From the NCBI GenBank assembly GCA_028275005.1, contig JAQCNN010000157.1, positions 1-22,101 of the forward strand: DNA of 22,101 nucleotides, read 5' to 3'. The notes beneath the pieces are model-generated. The model had not been told where the DNA came from and made no database searches. It worked only from the letters and a program-made list of their open reading frames with translations. The position numbers and the translations under genes were made by a program. This DNA is from Salinirussus sp. GTDB lineage: Archaea > Halobacteriota > Halobacteria > Halobacteriales > Haloarculaceae. Position 1 is the stretch's first letter, and each line of letters begins with the position of its first letter. This document shows, piece after piece, positions 1 through 6,878 of this stretch.

Positions 1-188
1 AAAATCACTACGAGCAGGAGACCGGCGACGCTGTCGAACACGACAAGTACGTTACACTCGGAGTCCAGCCGACATCGATCCACCGGTCAAAGACCGACCA
101 CAAGGCGGCTGTGTTTGCGCTGGCAAAGGGGATCACCTCCGAGATGGAAATCGAGGAGGCCGAGCCGGTCTCCCCGGCAGCCGACTGA
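1..188 (+). CDS. C-terminal end of an unrecognised protein (5' truncated by the window)
   Basis: An open frame enters from the left edge and ends at the TGA at 186-188, giving 61 residues. The segment reads through motifs such as DKYVTLGVQPTSIHRSK and ends with an acidic tail, SEMEIEEAEPVSPAAD. Codon choice (GAC, GAG, GTC, ACC preferred) matches neighbouring haloarchaeal genes, so it is very probably coding. I do not recognise the family from this fragment, and no catalytic motif or membrane segment is visible. It converges with the DUF555 gene, with 44 bases between the two stop codons. Confidence 0.6.
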   Translation, partial: NHYEQETGDAVEHDKYVTLGVQPTSIHRSKTDHKAAVFALAKGITSEMEIEEAEPVSPAAD

Positions 189-232
189 GCAACGGATACC
201 GTTCTGCGGGCGCTGCCCCTGCGTAGTCACGA

Positions 233-733
233 CTACTCGTCGATGAGTTCCTCAAACTCCGGGAGGACCTCCTCGTCCCCGGCCCCGCTGTCCCGACCGC
301 CGCCCCCGCCCGACTCGTCGCGGTGGTCCTGACCACCCGCCTCGGCTGTCGCGTCCTCGGTCTCGGCCTCGTCCTCCTCCGCATCTTCGCCCTCGTCCTC
401 GAGTTCCTCGATCTCCACCACCTCGAGGGGGATGTTCTCCAGCCGCTGGCCGATCTCCTTGCGAGCGATGCGGGCGGCGTGTTCGTCCCGTTCGACGTTG
501 AAGACGGTCATCTCTAGCTCCAGGGCCACAAGACTCTCGTCGGCAGCGATAAACGCGGGGTCGTGTGACTCCCCGCAGTTCCGGCAGGTTCGCTCGCCCA
601 TGTCGATTTCAACGTAATTGAGGTCCGGGTTCAGCATCTCACCGGTCTTCGAGATGGCGATCCTGACCGCCTCGTCCGTGGTTTCCACGTCGTAGACCGG
701 TACAGCGGCCTCGACGACAACGCGACAATCCAT
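233..733 (-). CDS. DUF555 (UPF0212) family protein with a long acidic tail
   Basis: The protein has 166 residues from the ATG at 733. An upstream in-frame start at 757 would add eight residues, but MDCRVVVEAAVPVYDVET matches my memory of how haloarchaeal members begin, and an AT-rich box lies about 25 bases before this ATG. The conserved core (residues 1-108) includes AISKTGEMLNPDLNYVEID and a CRNC motif at 50-53, a possible half zinc site. The function of the family is unknown to me. Residues 109-166 are a low-complexity Asp/Glu/Gly tail ending VLPEFEELIDE, longer than I expect for a compact UPF0212 protein. It diverges from the OGG1 gene across a 104-base gap containing direct repeats. Confidence 0.85.
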   Translation of the reverse strand: MDCRVVVEAAVPVYDVETTDEAVRIAISKTGEMLNPDLNYVEIDMGERTCRNCGESHDPAFIAADESLVALELEMTVFNVERDEHAARIARKEIGQRLENIPLEVVEIEELEDEGEDAEEDEAETEDATAEAGGQDHRDESGGGGGRDSGAGDEEVLPEFEELIDE

Positions 734-753
734 ACTAGACGCATTCTGGGCAA

Positions 754-763
754 CCAATATGAA
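754..763 (-). promoter_or_regulatory. TATA-like box of the DUF555 gene
   Basis: On the minus strand this reads TTCATATTGG. It is centred about 25 bases before the ATG at 733, which fits a leaderless haloarchaeal transcript and supports that start over the one at 757. This is a sequence-only prediction. Confidence 0.4.
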
Positions 764-803
764 GGTTAGCCCGAAGGTTCAGGCTTAGCGGAAGGTTAAC
801 TCG
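761..803. repeat. Three GAAGGTT direct repeats in a divergent promoter region
   Basis: GAAGGTT occurs at 761-767, 773-779 and 791-797. The starts are 12 and 18 bases apart, and the first and third copies extend to GAAGGTTAGC and GAAGGTTAAC. The cluster lies between the divergent DUF555 and OGG1-type genes. It may be an operator or duplicated promoter elements. No known regulator site was recognised. Confidence 0.5.
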
Positions 804-837
804 AAACTCCAAAGACCGGTGCCACCCACGATGCCCT

Positions 838-1752
838 ATGAACCGTGGGACCATCGACGTGGGGTCGCGGCCGGGTGGGCTGGACCTGCAGGCCACCCTC
901 GAGAGCGGGCAGTCCTACCTCTGGTGGCGCGAGGACGGCGCCGACTTCGAGGCCGGCACGACCGGTGACGACGGCTGGTATCTCACCACCGCGCGCGTCG
1001 ACGGGACGCCCGCTGTTGTCCGCACCCGAAAGCGCGAGGACCGCCTGGAGTGGGAGTCGACGGTCGACGCCGGCCCGCTGTTGCGCCGACGGCTCAGCCT
1101 CGGGGACCACCTCCCGACCATCCGTGAGACTGCCCCCAACGACGGCTTCGTCCAGCGGGCCTACGACACCTACTGGGGGATGCGGGTCGTCTCTGACCCG
1201 CCGTTTCCCTCCGTTGTCTCCTTTATCTGTTCGGCCCAGATGCGCGTCTCCCGGATCCACAGGATGCAACAGTCTCTCCGGGAGGCCTTCGGGACGCCCG
1301 TCAGCTTCGACGGTGAAACCTACCACGCCTACCCGACCCCCGAGCAACTCGCGGCGGCCAGCGAGGCGGAACTGCGCGAACTGAAACTCGGGTACCGGGC
1401 CCCCTACGTCAAGCGGACGGCCGAGATGGTCGCCAACGGCGAGGCTGACCCGGGTGACGCGGCGGGCCGGACCTACGAGGAAGCCCGCGAGTATCTGACG
1501 CAGTTCGTCGGCGTCGGCGAGAAGGTCGCCGACTGTGTGTTACTGTTTTCGCTCGACTACCGCCAGGCGGTCCCCCTCGACACCTGGATCCGGACGACCA
1601 TCGAGGAGTACTACCCCGACTGTGACCGCGGCAACTACGTCGACACCTCCCGGGCGATCCGTGAGCGTCTGGGCGGGGAGTTTGCCGGCTACACACAGAC
1701 CTACATCTTCCACTATCTCCGACACGCCGAGGACGAACCACCCGAGGGCTGA
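838..1752 (+). CDS. ogg1: 8-oxoguanine DNA glycosylase/AP lyase, OGG1 type
   Basis: The 304-residue protein belongs to the HhH-GPD superfamily. It excises 8-oxoguanine from DNA and nicks the abasic site, in base excision repair. The helix-hairpin-helix motif GVGEKVADCVLLF carries the expected catalytic lysine, K229. The Asp of AVPLDTW is D248, nineteen residues later, which is exactly the K249-D268 spacing of human OGG1. The N-terminal part contains ESGQSYLWW, resembling the GQSFRW strand of the OGG1 N-terminal domain. The length is typical for OGG1 and longer than archaeal AGOG or OGG2 proteins. It is followed on the same strand by acyP (93-base gap) and nnr. The start is the first ATG in frame, and no strong TATA box sits at the leaderless distance. 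Confidence 0.9.
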   Translation: MNRGTIDVGSRPGGLDLQATLESGQSYLWWREDGADFEAGTTGDDGWYLTTARVDGTPAVVRTRKREDRLEWESTVDAGPLLRRRLSLGDHLPTIRETAPNDGFVQRAYDTYWGMRVVSDPPFPSVVSFICSAQMRVSRIHRMQQSLREAFGTPVSFDGETYHAYPTPEQLAAASEAELRELKLGYRAPYVKRTAEMVANGEADPGDAAGRTYEEAREYLTQFVGVGEKVADCVLLFSLDYRQAVPLDTWIRTTIEEYYPDCDRGNYVDTSRAIRERLGGEFAGYTQTYIFHYLRHAEDEPPEG

Positions 1753-1813
1753 GTGGGCGGTCAGCATGCCACCGAGGGCCACACTCCGGGGCTGGTGGCC
1801 CCGGACCTGCCGG

Positions 1814-1822
1814 GATTTTTGA
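1814..1822 (+). promoter_or_regulatory. TATA-like box of acyP
   Basis: The T-rich element GATTTTTGA is centred about 28 bases before the ATG at 1846. This supports that start and a leaderless transcript. Confidence 0.4.
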
Positions 1823-1845
1823 CGCTGGCGCGAGAGATAAGAGAT

Positions 1846-2121
1846 ATGGCACGGAGCCGCGCCCACGTCTACGTCTCCGGGACAGTCCAGGGTGTCTACT
1901 TCCGCGCGACGACCAGGGATGTGGCCCGCGAGCGCGGCGTCGACGGCTGGGTCCGCAACCTCGAGGACGGCCGCGTCGAGGCGGTTTTCGAGGGGGAGCC
2001 GGCGGCCGTCGAGTCGATGGTCGAGTTCTGTCACGAGGGCAGCGAGGCCGCCCGGGTCGAGGGCGTCGACGTGACCGACGAGGACCCGGAGGGCGAAGAG
2101 GGGTTCCGGGTGCGACGGTGA
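1846..2121 (+). CDS. acyP: Acylphosphatase
   Basis: The 91-residue protein hydrolyses acyl phosphates such as 1,3-bisphosphoglycerate and carbamoyl phosphate. The family signature is intact: VQGVYFRATTRDVA carries the phosphate-binding arginine R20, and GWVRNLEDG carries the catalytic asparagine N38. The frame is open upstream to 1753, but the chosen ATG gives the usual family length (about 90 residues), the usual N-terminal strand (HVYVSGTVQG), and a TATA-like box at the right distance. It is 54 bases from nnr on the same strand. The physiological substrate in archaea is not certain. Confidence 0.95.
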   Translation: MARSRAHVYVSGTVQGVYFRATTRDVARERGVDGWVRNLEDGRVEAVFEGEPAAVESMVEFCHEGSEAARVEGVDVTDEDPEGEEGFRVRR

Positions 2122-2175
2122 CACGGGCCGGTCGGGCCGCGATACCGTTTTGAGCCGTCGCACCGAACGGGAGGT

Positions 2176-3606
2176 ATGATCACCGGCTCCGAGATGGCGG
2201 TCGTCGACGCGAACGCGGCCGGGCTGGGTATCCCCCGAGCACAGCTGATGGAGTCGAGCGGCAACGCCCTCGCCAGCCGGGTGAGGGGGATGTGTGACCC
2301 CGGCGCGTCGGTGACGCTCGTCTGTGGTCGGGGCAACAACGGTGGGGACGGCCTCGTTGCTGCACGGTTTCTGAGCGAGTACGATGTCGAGGTCCGGCTA
2401 CTCGGCCGGGCCGAGACGATCACCACCGAGATCGCCCGGGAGAACTGGGCGGCGTTGCTGGCGAGTGAGATCCCGGCACGGGAGGTTCGGGACTCGACAG
2501 GCCTCGCGCTCGGGGAGCCGGACCTGTTCGTGGACGCGATGCTCGGCACCGGGGTCAGCGGGGGTCTCCGGGAACCCGAGGCGACGGCCGCTACTGTGAT
2601 GAACGAGAGTGACAGCCCTGTCCTCTCGGCTGACGTTCCCTCGGGGCTGGACGGCGACACGGGCGACCTCGCGGCAAACGCCGTCGACCCCGACCACGTC
2701 GTCACCTTCCACGCCCGAAAGCCCGGGCTGGCTGACCTGGAAGCCGAGGTGACTGTCGCGGACATCGGGGTCCCGGACGCCGCGGAGAGCTTTACCGGGC
2801 CGGGCGACCTACTCCGGCTGCGCCGGGACCCCGCGAGCCACAAGGGTGACCACGGCGAGGTCTTGGTCGTCGGTGGTGGGCCCTACGCAGGAGCGCCGGC
2901 GCTGACCGCACAGGCCGCGCTCCGGGCCGGGGCCGACCTGGTTCGGGTCGCCTGCCCGACGAGCGTCGCCCACGAGGTCCAGGGCTACCGGGAGGACCTG
3001 ATCGTCCGGCCCGTCGAGGGTCGACAGTTCGAGCCCGGCCACGTCGGCCAGGTCCTCGAGTTCGCCGAGGAACAGGACGCCATCGTCGTCGGCCCGGGGC
3101 TGGGCGAGGACGGCGACAGTCTCGAGACGGCCCGCGCACTGCTAGAGGGCTACTCCGGGACTGCCGTTGTCGACGCCGACGCCCTCCGGACGGTCCCCGA
3201 CCTGACGACAGAGGCGACGCTGGTCTGTACGCCCCACCAGGGGGAACTCGTCGGGATGGGTGGCCCACGCAGCGACGACTGGCGCGAGCGTCGCGGCCTC
3301 GTCGAGGGGTTTGCCGCGGAGCTGGGCCACACCCTCCTGGTGAAGGGGCGCTACGACCTCGTCTCAGACGGCGAGCGGACGCGGGTCAACCGGACCGGAA
3401 ACCCCGGTATGACCGTCGGCGGGACCGGCGACGTACTCGCAGGTGTGACGGGCGCACTCGCCGCCACACAGGAGCCAGCAAACGCCGCCGCTGTCGGGGC
3501 CTACGTCACCGGTCGCGCCGGCGACATCGTGGCCGAGGAGCACGGCAACGGGCTGCTGGCGAGTGACATGGTCGAGGCAGTGCCGGCGGCGATGCGGCAG
3601 GAGTAA
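2176..3606 (+). CDS. nnr: Bifunctional NAD(P)HX epimerase/dehydratase
   Basis: The 476-residue cytosolic enzyme repairs hydrated NADH and NADPH. The N-terminal YjeF_N epimerase domain (about 1-205) carries GNNGGDG at 53-59, VDAMLGTGVSG near 119-129 and the SADVPSGLDGDTG loop at 151-163. The C-terminal ribokinase-like ADP/ATP-dependent dehydratase domain (about 215-476) begins with SHKGDHGEVLVVGG and contains GNPGMTVGGTGDVLAG at about 408-423, the nucleotide-binding signature. Fusion of both domains is the usual prokaryotic form. It converges with hflX, with 23 bases between the stop codons. GGGAGGT abuts the ATG, which is too close to serve as a normal ribosome-binding site. Confidence 0.95.
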   Translation: MITGSEMAVVDANAAGLGIPRAQLMESSGNALASRVRGMCDPGASVTLVCGRGNNGGDGLVAARFLSEYDVEVRLLGRAETITTEIARENWAALLASEIPAREVRDSTGLALGEPDLFVDAMLGTGVSGGLREPEATAATVMNESDSPVLSADVPSGLDGDTGDLAANAVDPDHVVTFHARKPGLADLEAEVTVADIGVPDAAESFTGPGDLLRLRRDPASHKGDHGEVLVVGGGPYAGAPALTAQAALRAGADLVRVACPTSVAHEVQGYREDLIVRPVEGRQFEPGHVGQVLEFAEEQDAIVVGPGLGEDGDSLETARALLEGYSGTAVVDADALRTVPDLTTEATLVCTPHQGELVGMGGPRSDDWRERRGLVEGFAAELGHTLLVKGRYDLVSDGERTRVNRTGNPGMTVGGTGDVLAGVTGALAATQEPANAAAVGAYVTGRAGDIVAEEHGNGLLASDMVEAVPAAMRQE

Positions 3607-3629
3607 GCGAGGAGACGCTGTATCTCGGC

Positions 3630-4940
3630 TCAGACCGAGGCGACGAGGTCACCGGCCTTCGCGCGGGACTGCTCGACAACCGCCGGCCGGGCCTCGAACT
3701 CGATGACGACCTGGTCGCCGTAGTCCACGTCACGGACGTTGGCGTGGTCGTGGATCCAGGAGACGAGGCTCATCGTGTCGTCGTTCATCGGGAGGACGAG
3801 CCGCTCGCGTTCGAGGGCCGGAAGCTCCGCGTGGACCCGCTCGCGGAGGGCACCGAGATTCTCGCCGGTTTTCGCGCTCACGGTCACGGGGCTGGGGGCG
3901 AGCGCCGACAGGGCCTCCCGTTTTCGCTCGACAGTCGCCTCGTCCACCCGGTCGACCTTGTTCAGGACGGTGACGATGGGCGCCTCGTTGCGCTCGTAGA
4001 GGGTGTCGTGGCTCGTGACGAGTTTCTCGCGCATCTCCTCGACGGGTTCGGTGACATCGACGACCAGGAGGACAAGGTCCGCCCGGTAGACCGCATCGAG
4101 TGTCGACTTGAACGACTCGACAAGCCAGTGGGGGAGGTCGGAGATGAACCCGACCGTGTCCGTCACGAGCACGTCCCGACGGTCCATGTCGGCCCGGCGG
4201 GTAGTCGTCCCGAGGGTTGTGAACAGCCGGTTCTCGGAGGCGGCGGTCGCGTCCAGGTCCGGGTGTAACTGCTCGTTCTCGTCGACGTCAAGGTCCGCGG
4301 CCAGCCGGCGCAACAGCGTCGACTTGCCGGCGTTGGTGTAGCCGGCCAGCGCCACCAGGTCGAAGCCGGATTCGCGGCGCTGCTCGCGCCGGTGCTGGTC
4401 GGTCTGTTCGATGTTCCCGAGTTCGTCACGGATCCGGGAGATACGGGCCTTGATGTCCCGTTCACGGCTCTCGTCGTACTCCCCGAGCCCCATGAACCCC
4501 GGGCGTTCGTCCCGCTTGGCGAGGCTTGCCTTTGCCTCTGCCCGCGGGAGTTCGTAGCGAAGTTCGGCGAGTTCGACCTGGAGCTGGGCCTTGCGGGTCT
4601 GGGCCCGCTGGCCGAAGATCTCGAGGATGAGCCGAAAGCGGTCGACAGCCTTGATCCCCTCGGGGAGCTTGTTGCCCATGTTGAACGTCTGGTAGGGGCC
4701 AAGCTCGTTGTCGACGACGAGCACCGTCGCGTCGCTCGCAACGACGGCCCGGGCGATGGCCTCGACTTTCCCCTCCCCGAAGTGGTAGGCTGCGTCCTCG
4801 GTCCGGGTCTGGGTCAGCTCGTCGACGACCCGGTAGCCGGCGGCGGCAGCGAGGTCACGGATCTCCGCGGTGTCGGCGGTTCCGCTGTCGACGCGCTTTG
4901 CGACCACCGCTCGCTCGGTTTGCGTGTCTCGCTCCGTCAC
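3630..4940 (-). CDS. hflX: Ribosome-associated GTPase HflX
   Basis: The 436-residue protein starts at a GTG (4938-4940). Residues 1-190 are the HflX N-terminal region, with GEGKVEAI, VDNELGPYQTFN, RFRLILEIFGQRAQT and the glycine-rich RPGFMGLGE stretch, followed by a helical linker. The G domain has G1 GYTNAGKS at 200-207, G3 DTVGF at 261-265, G4 NKVD at 327-330 and G5 SAK at 355-357. Bacterial HflX binds the 50S subunit and splits stalled ribosomes; a similar role here is inferred. About 12-16 extra acidic residues lie between G1 and the switch segment (around 216-234) compared with bacterial proteins as I remember them. A TATA-like box lies about 29 bases upstream, consistent with leaderless GTG initiation. 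Confidence 0.95.
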   Translation of the reverse strand: MTERDTQTERAVVAKRVDSGTADTAEIRDLAAAAGYRVVDELTQTRTEDAAYHFGEGKVEAIARAVVASDATVLVVDNELGPYQTFNMGNKLPEGIKAVDRFRLILEIFGQRAQTRKAQLQVELAELRYELPRAEAKASLAKRDERPGFMGLGEYDESRERDIKARISRIRDELGNIEQTDQHRREQRRESGFDLVALAGYTNAGKSTLLRRLAADLDVDENEQLHPDLDATAASENRLFTTLGTTTRRADMDRRDVLVTDTVGFISDLPHWLVESFKSTLDAVYRADLVLLVVDVTEPVEEMREKLVTSHDTLYERNEAPIVTVLNKVDRVDEATVERKREALSALAPSPVTVSAKTGENLGALRERVHAELPALERERLVLPMNDDTMSLVSWIHDHANVRDVDYGDQVVIEFEARPAVVEQSRAKAGDLVASV

Positions 4941-4959
4941 TTGGGTGAGGGTAAGTCGC

Positions 4960-4978
4960 CCGGATATTTAAATTCCGG
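4960..4978 (-). promoter_or_regulatory. hflX TATA box inside a near-palindrome
   Basis: ATTTAAAT (4966-4973) is centred 29 bases before the GTG start at 4940. It is flanked by CCGGA (4960-4964) and TCCGG (4974-4978), so the whole element is a near-perfect dyad. This is probably the hflX promoter; the flanking arms could bind a regulator. Confidence 0.5.
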
Positions 4979-5046
4979 TCCGGCCGGCTGCCCGCGAGGA
5001 CACCGGGGTTTCCCGACACGCACTGTCCCATCAGCCGGTCGTGATA

Positions 5047-5062
5047 TCCGATGATAATCGGA
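5047..5062. promoter_or_regulatory. Palindrome upstream of the FUN14 gene (candidate operator)
   Basis: TCCGAT-N4-ATCGGA is a perfect six-base inverted repeat, centred about 19 bases before the TATA-like box of the FUN14 gene. A further TCCGAT at 5094-5099 directly abuts the start codon. No known regulator is recognised. Confidence 0.4.
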
Positions 5063-5068
5063 CACAAG

Positions 5069-5078
5069 AGACTTAACG
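5069..5078 (+). promoter_or_regulatory. TATA-like box of the FUN14 gene
   Basis: GACTTAACGG is centred about 26 bases before the ATG at 5100, as expected for a leaderless haloarchaeal gene. Confidence 0.45.
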
Positions 5079-5099
5079 GCACGGTGTCAGAGTTCCGAT

Positions 5100-5420
5100 A
5101 TGGTACTGGAAAACACCGATATTGGGTCTCTCGGGGCGCAGATGGGTGGAAGCGCCCTCATCGGTGGCGTCATCGGGTTCGCGGCCAAGAAGGTCGCAAA
5201 GCTCCTCGCGATCCTCGTCGGGATCGAGTTGGTGGTGCTGAAGTTTCTCGAATCCCGCGGTGTGTTGCAGATCAACTGGGACCGCCTGGTTGGCTCGGCG
5301 GAGGGCGCCAGCCAGCAGATCGAGCCCGCAACCCGGTCGCTGGTCGAGACGTTCGTCTCCACGGCCGGCATCGGAACGAGCTTTGCCGCCGGCTTCTTTC
5401 TCGGCTTCAAGCGAGCCTGA
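5100..5420 (+). CDS. FUN14-family small membrane protein
   Basis: The 106-residue protein has the layout of the FUN14 family. A glycine-rich hydrophobic segment, GGSALIGGVIGFAAKK, is followed by a longer hydrophobic stretch (LLAILVGIELVVLKFL), then a polar amphipathic middle, then a C-terminal membrane segment ending GTSFAAGFFLGFKRA. In eukaryotes FUNDC1 is a mitochondrial outer-membrane mitophagy receptor; archaeal members have no established role. The LC3-binding motif region of FUNDC1 is absent because the N-terminus is only about 15 residues before the first membrane segment. The gene has its own promoter and an upstream palindrome, diverges from hflX and converges with SBDS. Confidence 0.8.
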   Translation: MVLENTDIGSLGAQMGGSALIGGVIGFAAKKVAKLLAILVGIELVVLKFLESRGVLQINWDRLVGSAEGASQQIEPATRSLVETFVSTAGIGTSFAAGFFLGFKRA

Positions 5421-5470
5421 GCGGGCTGTGCGTGCCCCAGGCTCCGAGTGACAGCCCGATTTCCCGGCCG

Positions 5471-6196
5471 TTACCGCGTCTCGAGGTCGTCCTCGTCTTT
5501 GATGATCTGTGTCTCGGCCTCGCCGCTGGAAACCTCGTTTGCCAGGTCGTAGAACTCGTTTTGCATCCCGGCGGGGAAGGTCAGGACGCCGACCCAGGAG
5601 CCGTTTGACTGCCACTCCTCGCGTTCGAGGGTGCCAAACTCCCGGACCTTTGCCTGGCCGCTGCCGGCGTAGTCCGGGGGGAGTTGGACGGCCACGGTGA
5701 CGGTGTCGAACCGGATCGGGATGACCGGCCGGAGCGCGTCGAGTGCGTCGTCGACCTGGCTCCCGACGGGCTCCATCGGGTCGACCCGGAAATCGGTCTC
5801 CTCCAGGGCGGACTCGATACGCTCGGGCGGATGGGGGGCGTCGTCCATCTGGGGGTTGACCGCGTTGCGGGTGATCTGGTTGATCAGCTGGCGGCGCTTC
5901 TGTTCCTGCATCTCCCGGCGCTGGTCGGCGGTGATCTGGATCTCACCCTCCCGGATCACCTCGGGGATGACTGTCAGAGGCTCCGTCGTGTCGAAGACGT
6001 CCTCGAGGGCACTCTCCGGGGGACGGTCACCGGCGGAGGCGTCCTCGAAGACGTCCTCGGCGGCGATGACATCTTCCAGGTCACCCTCGAACTCCTCGCG
6101 TTTGATCGCGAGCGCGGCGTCCGGGTCGACGAGGACCTCGAACCGTTCGCCGTGGGACTCTAGCCGCGCCGTCACGGCGTCTTCGAGTGAAATCAT
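5471..6196 (-). CDS. SBDS-family ribosome maturation protein
   Basis: The 241-residue protein is the archaeal orthologue of SBDS/Sdo1, which with a GTPase removes eIF6 from the 50S subunit in eukaryotes. It starts MISLEDAVTARLESHGERFE, the usual FYSH-domain beginning. The linker between domains carries the family signature INQITRNAVNPQMDDAPHP, followed by PPERIESALEE (together about residues 105-131). The C-terminal ferredoxin-like domain includes RPVIPIRFDTVTVAVQLPP. The frame is open 42 codons further upstream, but the chosen ATG fits the family and lies about 26 bases from a clear TATA box. GGAGGT lies about 11 bases before the ATG. In many archaea this gene follows psmA directly; here a plus-strand gene lies between them. 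Confidence 0.93.
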   Translation of the reverse strand: MISLEDAVTARLESHGERFEVLVDPDAALAIKREEFEGDLEDVIAAEDVFEDASAGDRPPESALEDVFDTTEPLTVIPEVIREGEIQITADQRREMQEQKRRQLINQITRNAVNPQMDDAPHPPERIESALEETDFRVDPMEPVGSQVDDALDALRPVIPIRFDTVTVAVQLPPDYAGSGQAKVREFGTLEREEWQSNGSWVGVLTFPAGMQNEFYDLANEVSSGEAETQIIKDEDDLETR

Positions 6197-6218
6197 GGCC
6201 ACAGCTACCTCCGGCGCG

Positions 6219-6227
6219 CTTATATGT
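6219..6227 (-). promoter_or_regulatory. TATA box of the SBDS gene
   Basis: On the minus strand this reads CATATAAGC, centred about 26 bases before the ATG at 6196. It gives SBDS its own promoter, independent of the psmA operon. Confidence 0.55.
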
Positions 6228-6291
6228 GTTTGTCCTCCGTGCCCGGTCCACCCAGCACCATCGGTATCAGTGAGCAACTCAAGTGACAACC

Positions 6292-6858
6292 ATGAGTGAG
6301 GGGAGCGACCCGGCGCAACCACGCAGCGAGAACAGTTTCGGCAGCGTAACTGCTGCCGACGTAGCGAAGATCACCGACGCCTTCGTTCACGTCGTCGAAC
6401 TCGCCGCCGCGGCCCTCTTTGCGTTCCTGTTCGCGGTCGGTGTCGGCGACCTCGCCCTCCAGATCTTCCAGGCCATCAGGTCGGGGGGTATCACCGACCC
6501 ACTCGTCGTGATCGGCTTTATTGACACCGGGCTGCTCCTGCTCATCATCGTCGAGGTGTATCAGACCGTCATCGCCTACACCCAGGAGAGTGACACCCGC
6601 CGGATCGTCCGTCTCGTCATCTACACCGGTGTGATCGCGATGGTCCGGAAGGTGATCATCTTCCGGACCAGCGAGTACGCCTCCTCACAGGATGCGACAC
6701 TGGTTGCCCTCTCCTACACGCTCATCATTGCCGGGCTCATCGGGCTGTTGCTGGTCGAACGGGTCTACGGCAGTAATCTTCCCGTCATCCCACCGAGCGA
6801 CAGCGCGACCACCAGCGAGGCGGTCGGTGGCGACGGGGACTCGACGGACGAGTCGTAA
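6292..6858 (+). CDS. PsiE-like four-helix membrane protein
   Basis: The 188-residue protein has four predicted membrane helices: VVELAAAALFAFLFAVG, VVIGFIDTGLLLLIIVEVY, VRLVIYTGVIAMVRKVIIF and YTLIIAGLIGLLLVERVYG. The layout and the EVYQTVIAYTQE and RKVIIF segments resemble the phosphate-starvation-inducible PsiE family, whose function is poorly defined. Both termini are polar and acidic. The ATG at 6292 is preferred; a GTG at 6283 would add three residues. GGTATCAG at 6263-6270 is a weak TATA candidate. The gene sits alone on the plus strand between SBDS and psmA and interrupts a grouping conserved in other archaea. There is no visible sign of transfer such as changed base composition. Confidence 0.7.
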   Translation: MSEGSDPAQPRSENSFGSVTAADVAKITDAFVHVVELAAAALFAFLFAVGVGDLALQIFQAIRSGGITDPLVVIGFIDTGLLLLIIVEVYQTVIAYTQESDTRRIVRLVIYTGVIAMVRKVIIFRTSEYASSQDATLVALSYTLIIAGLIGLLLVERVYGSNLPVIPPSDSATTSEAVGGDGDSTDES

Positions 6859-6878
6859 TCCGGCGCCGATGCCGGTCG

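Noticed and set aside
6197..6322. A 42-codon in-frame extension of the SBDS gene
   Set aside because: It would read through the SBDS TATA box and into the PsiE-like gene, while the ATG at 6196 matches the family start.
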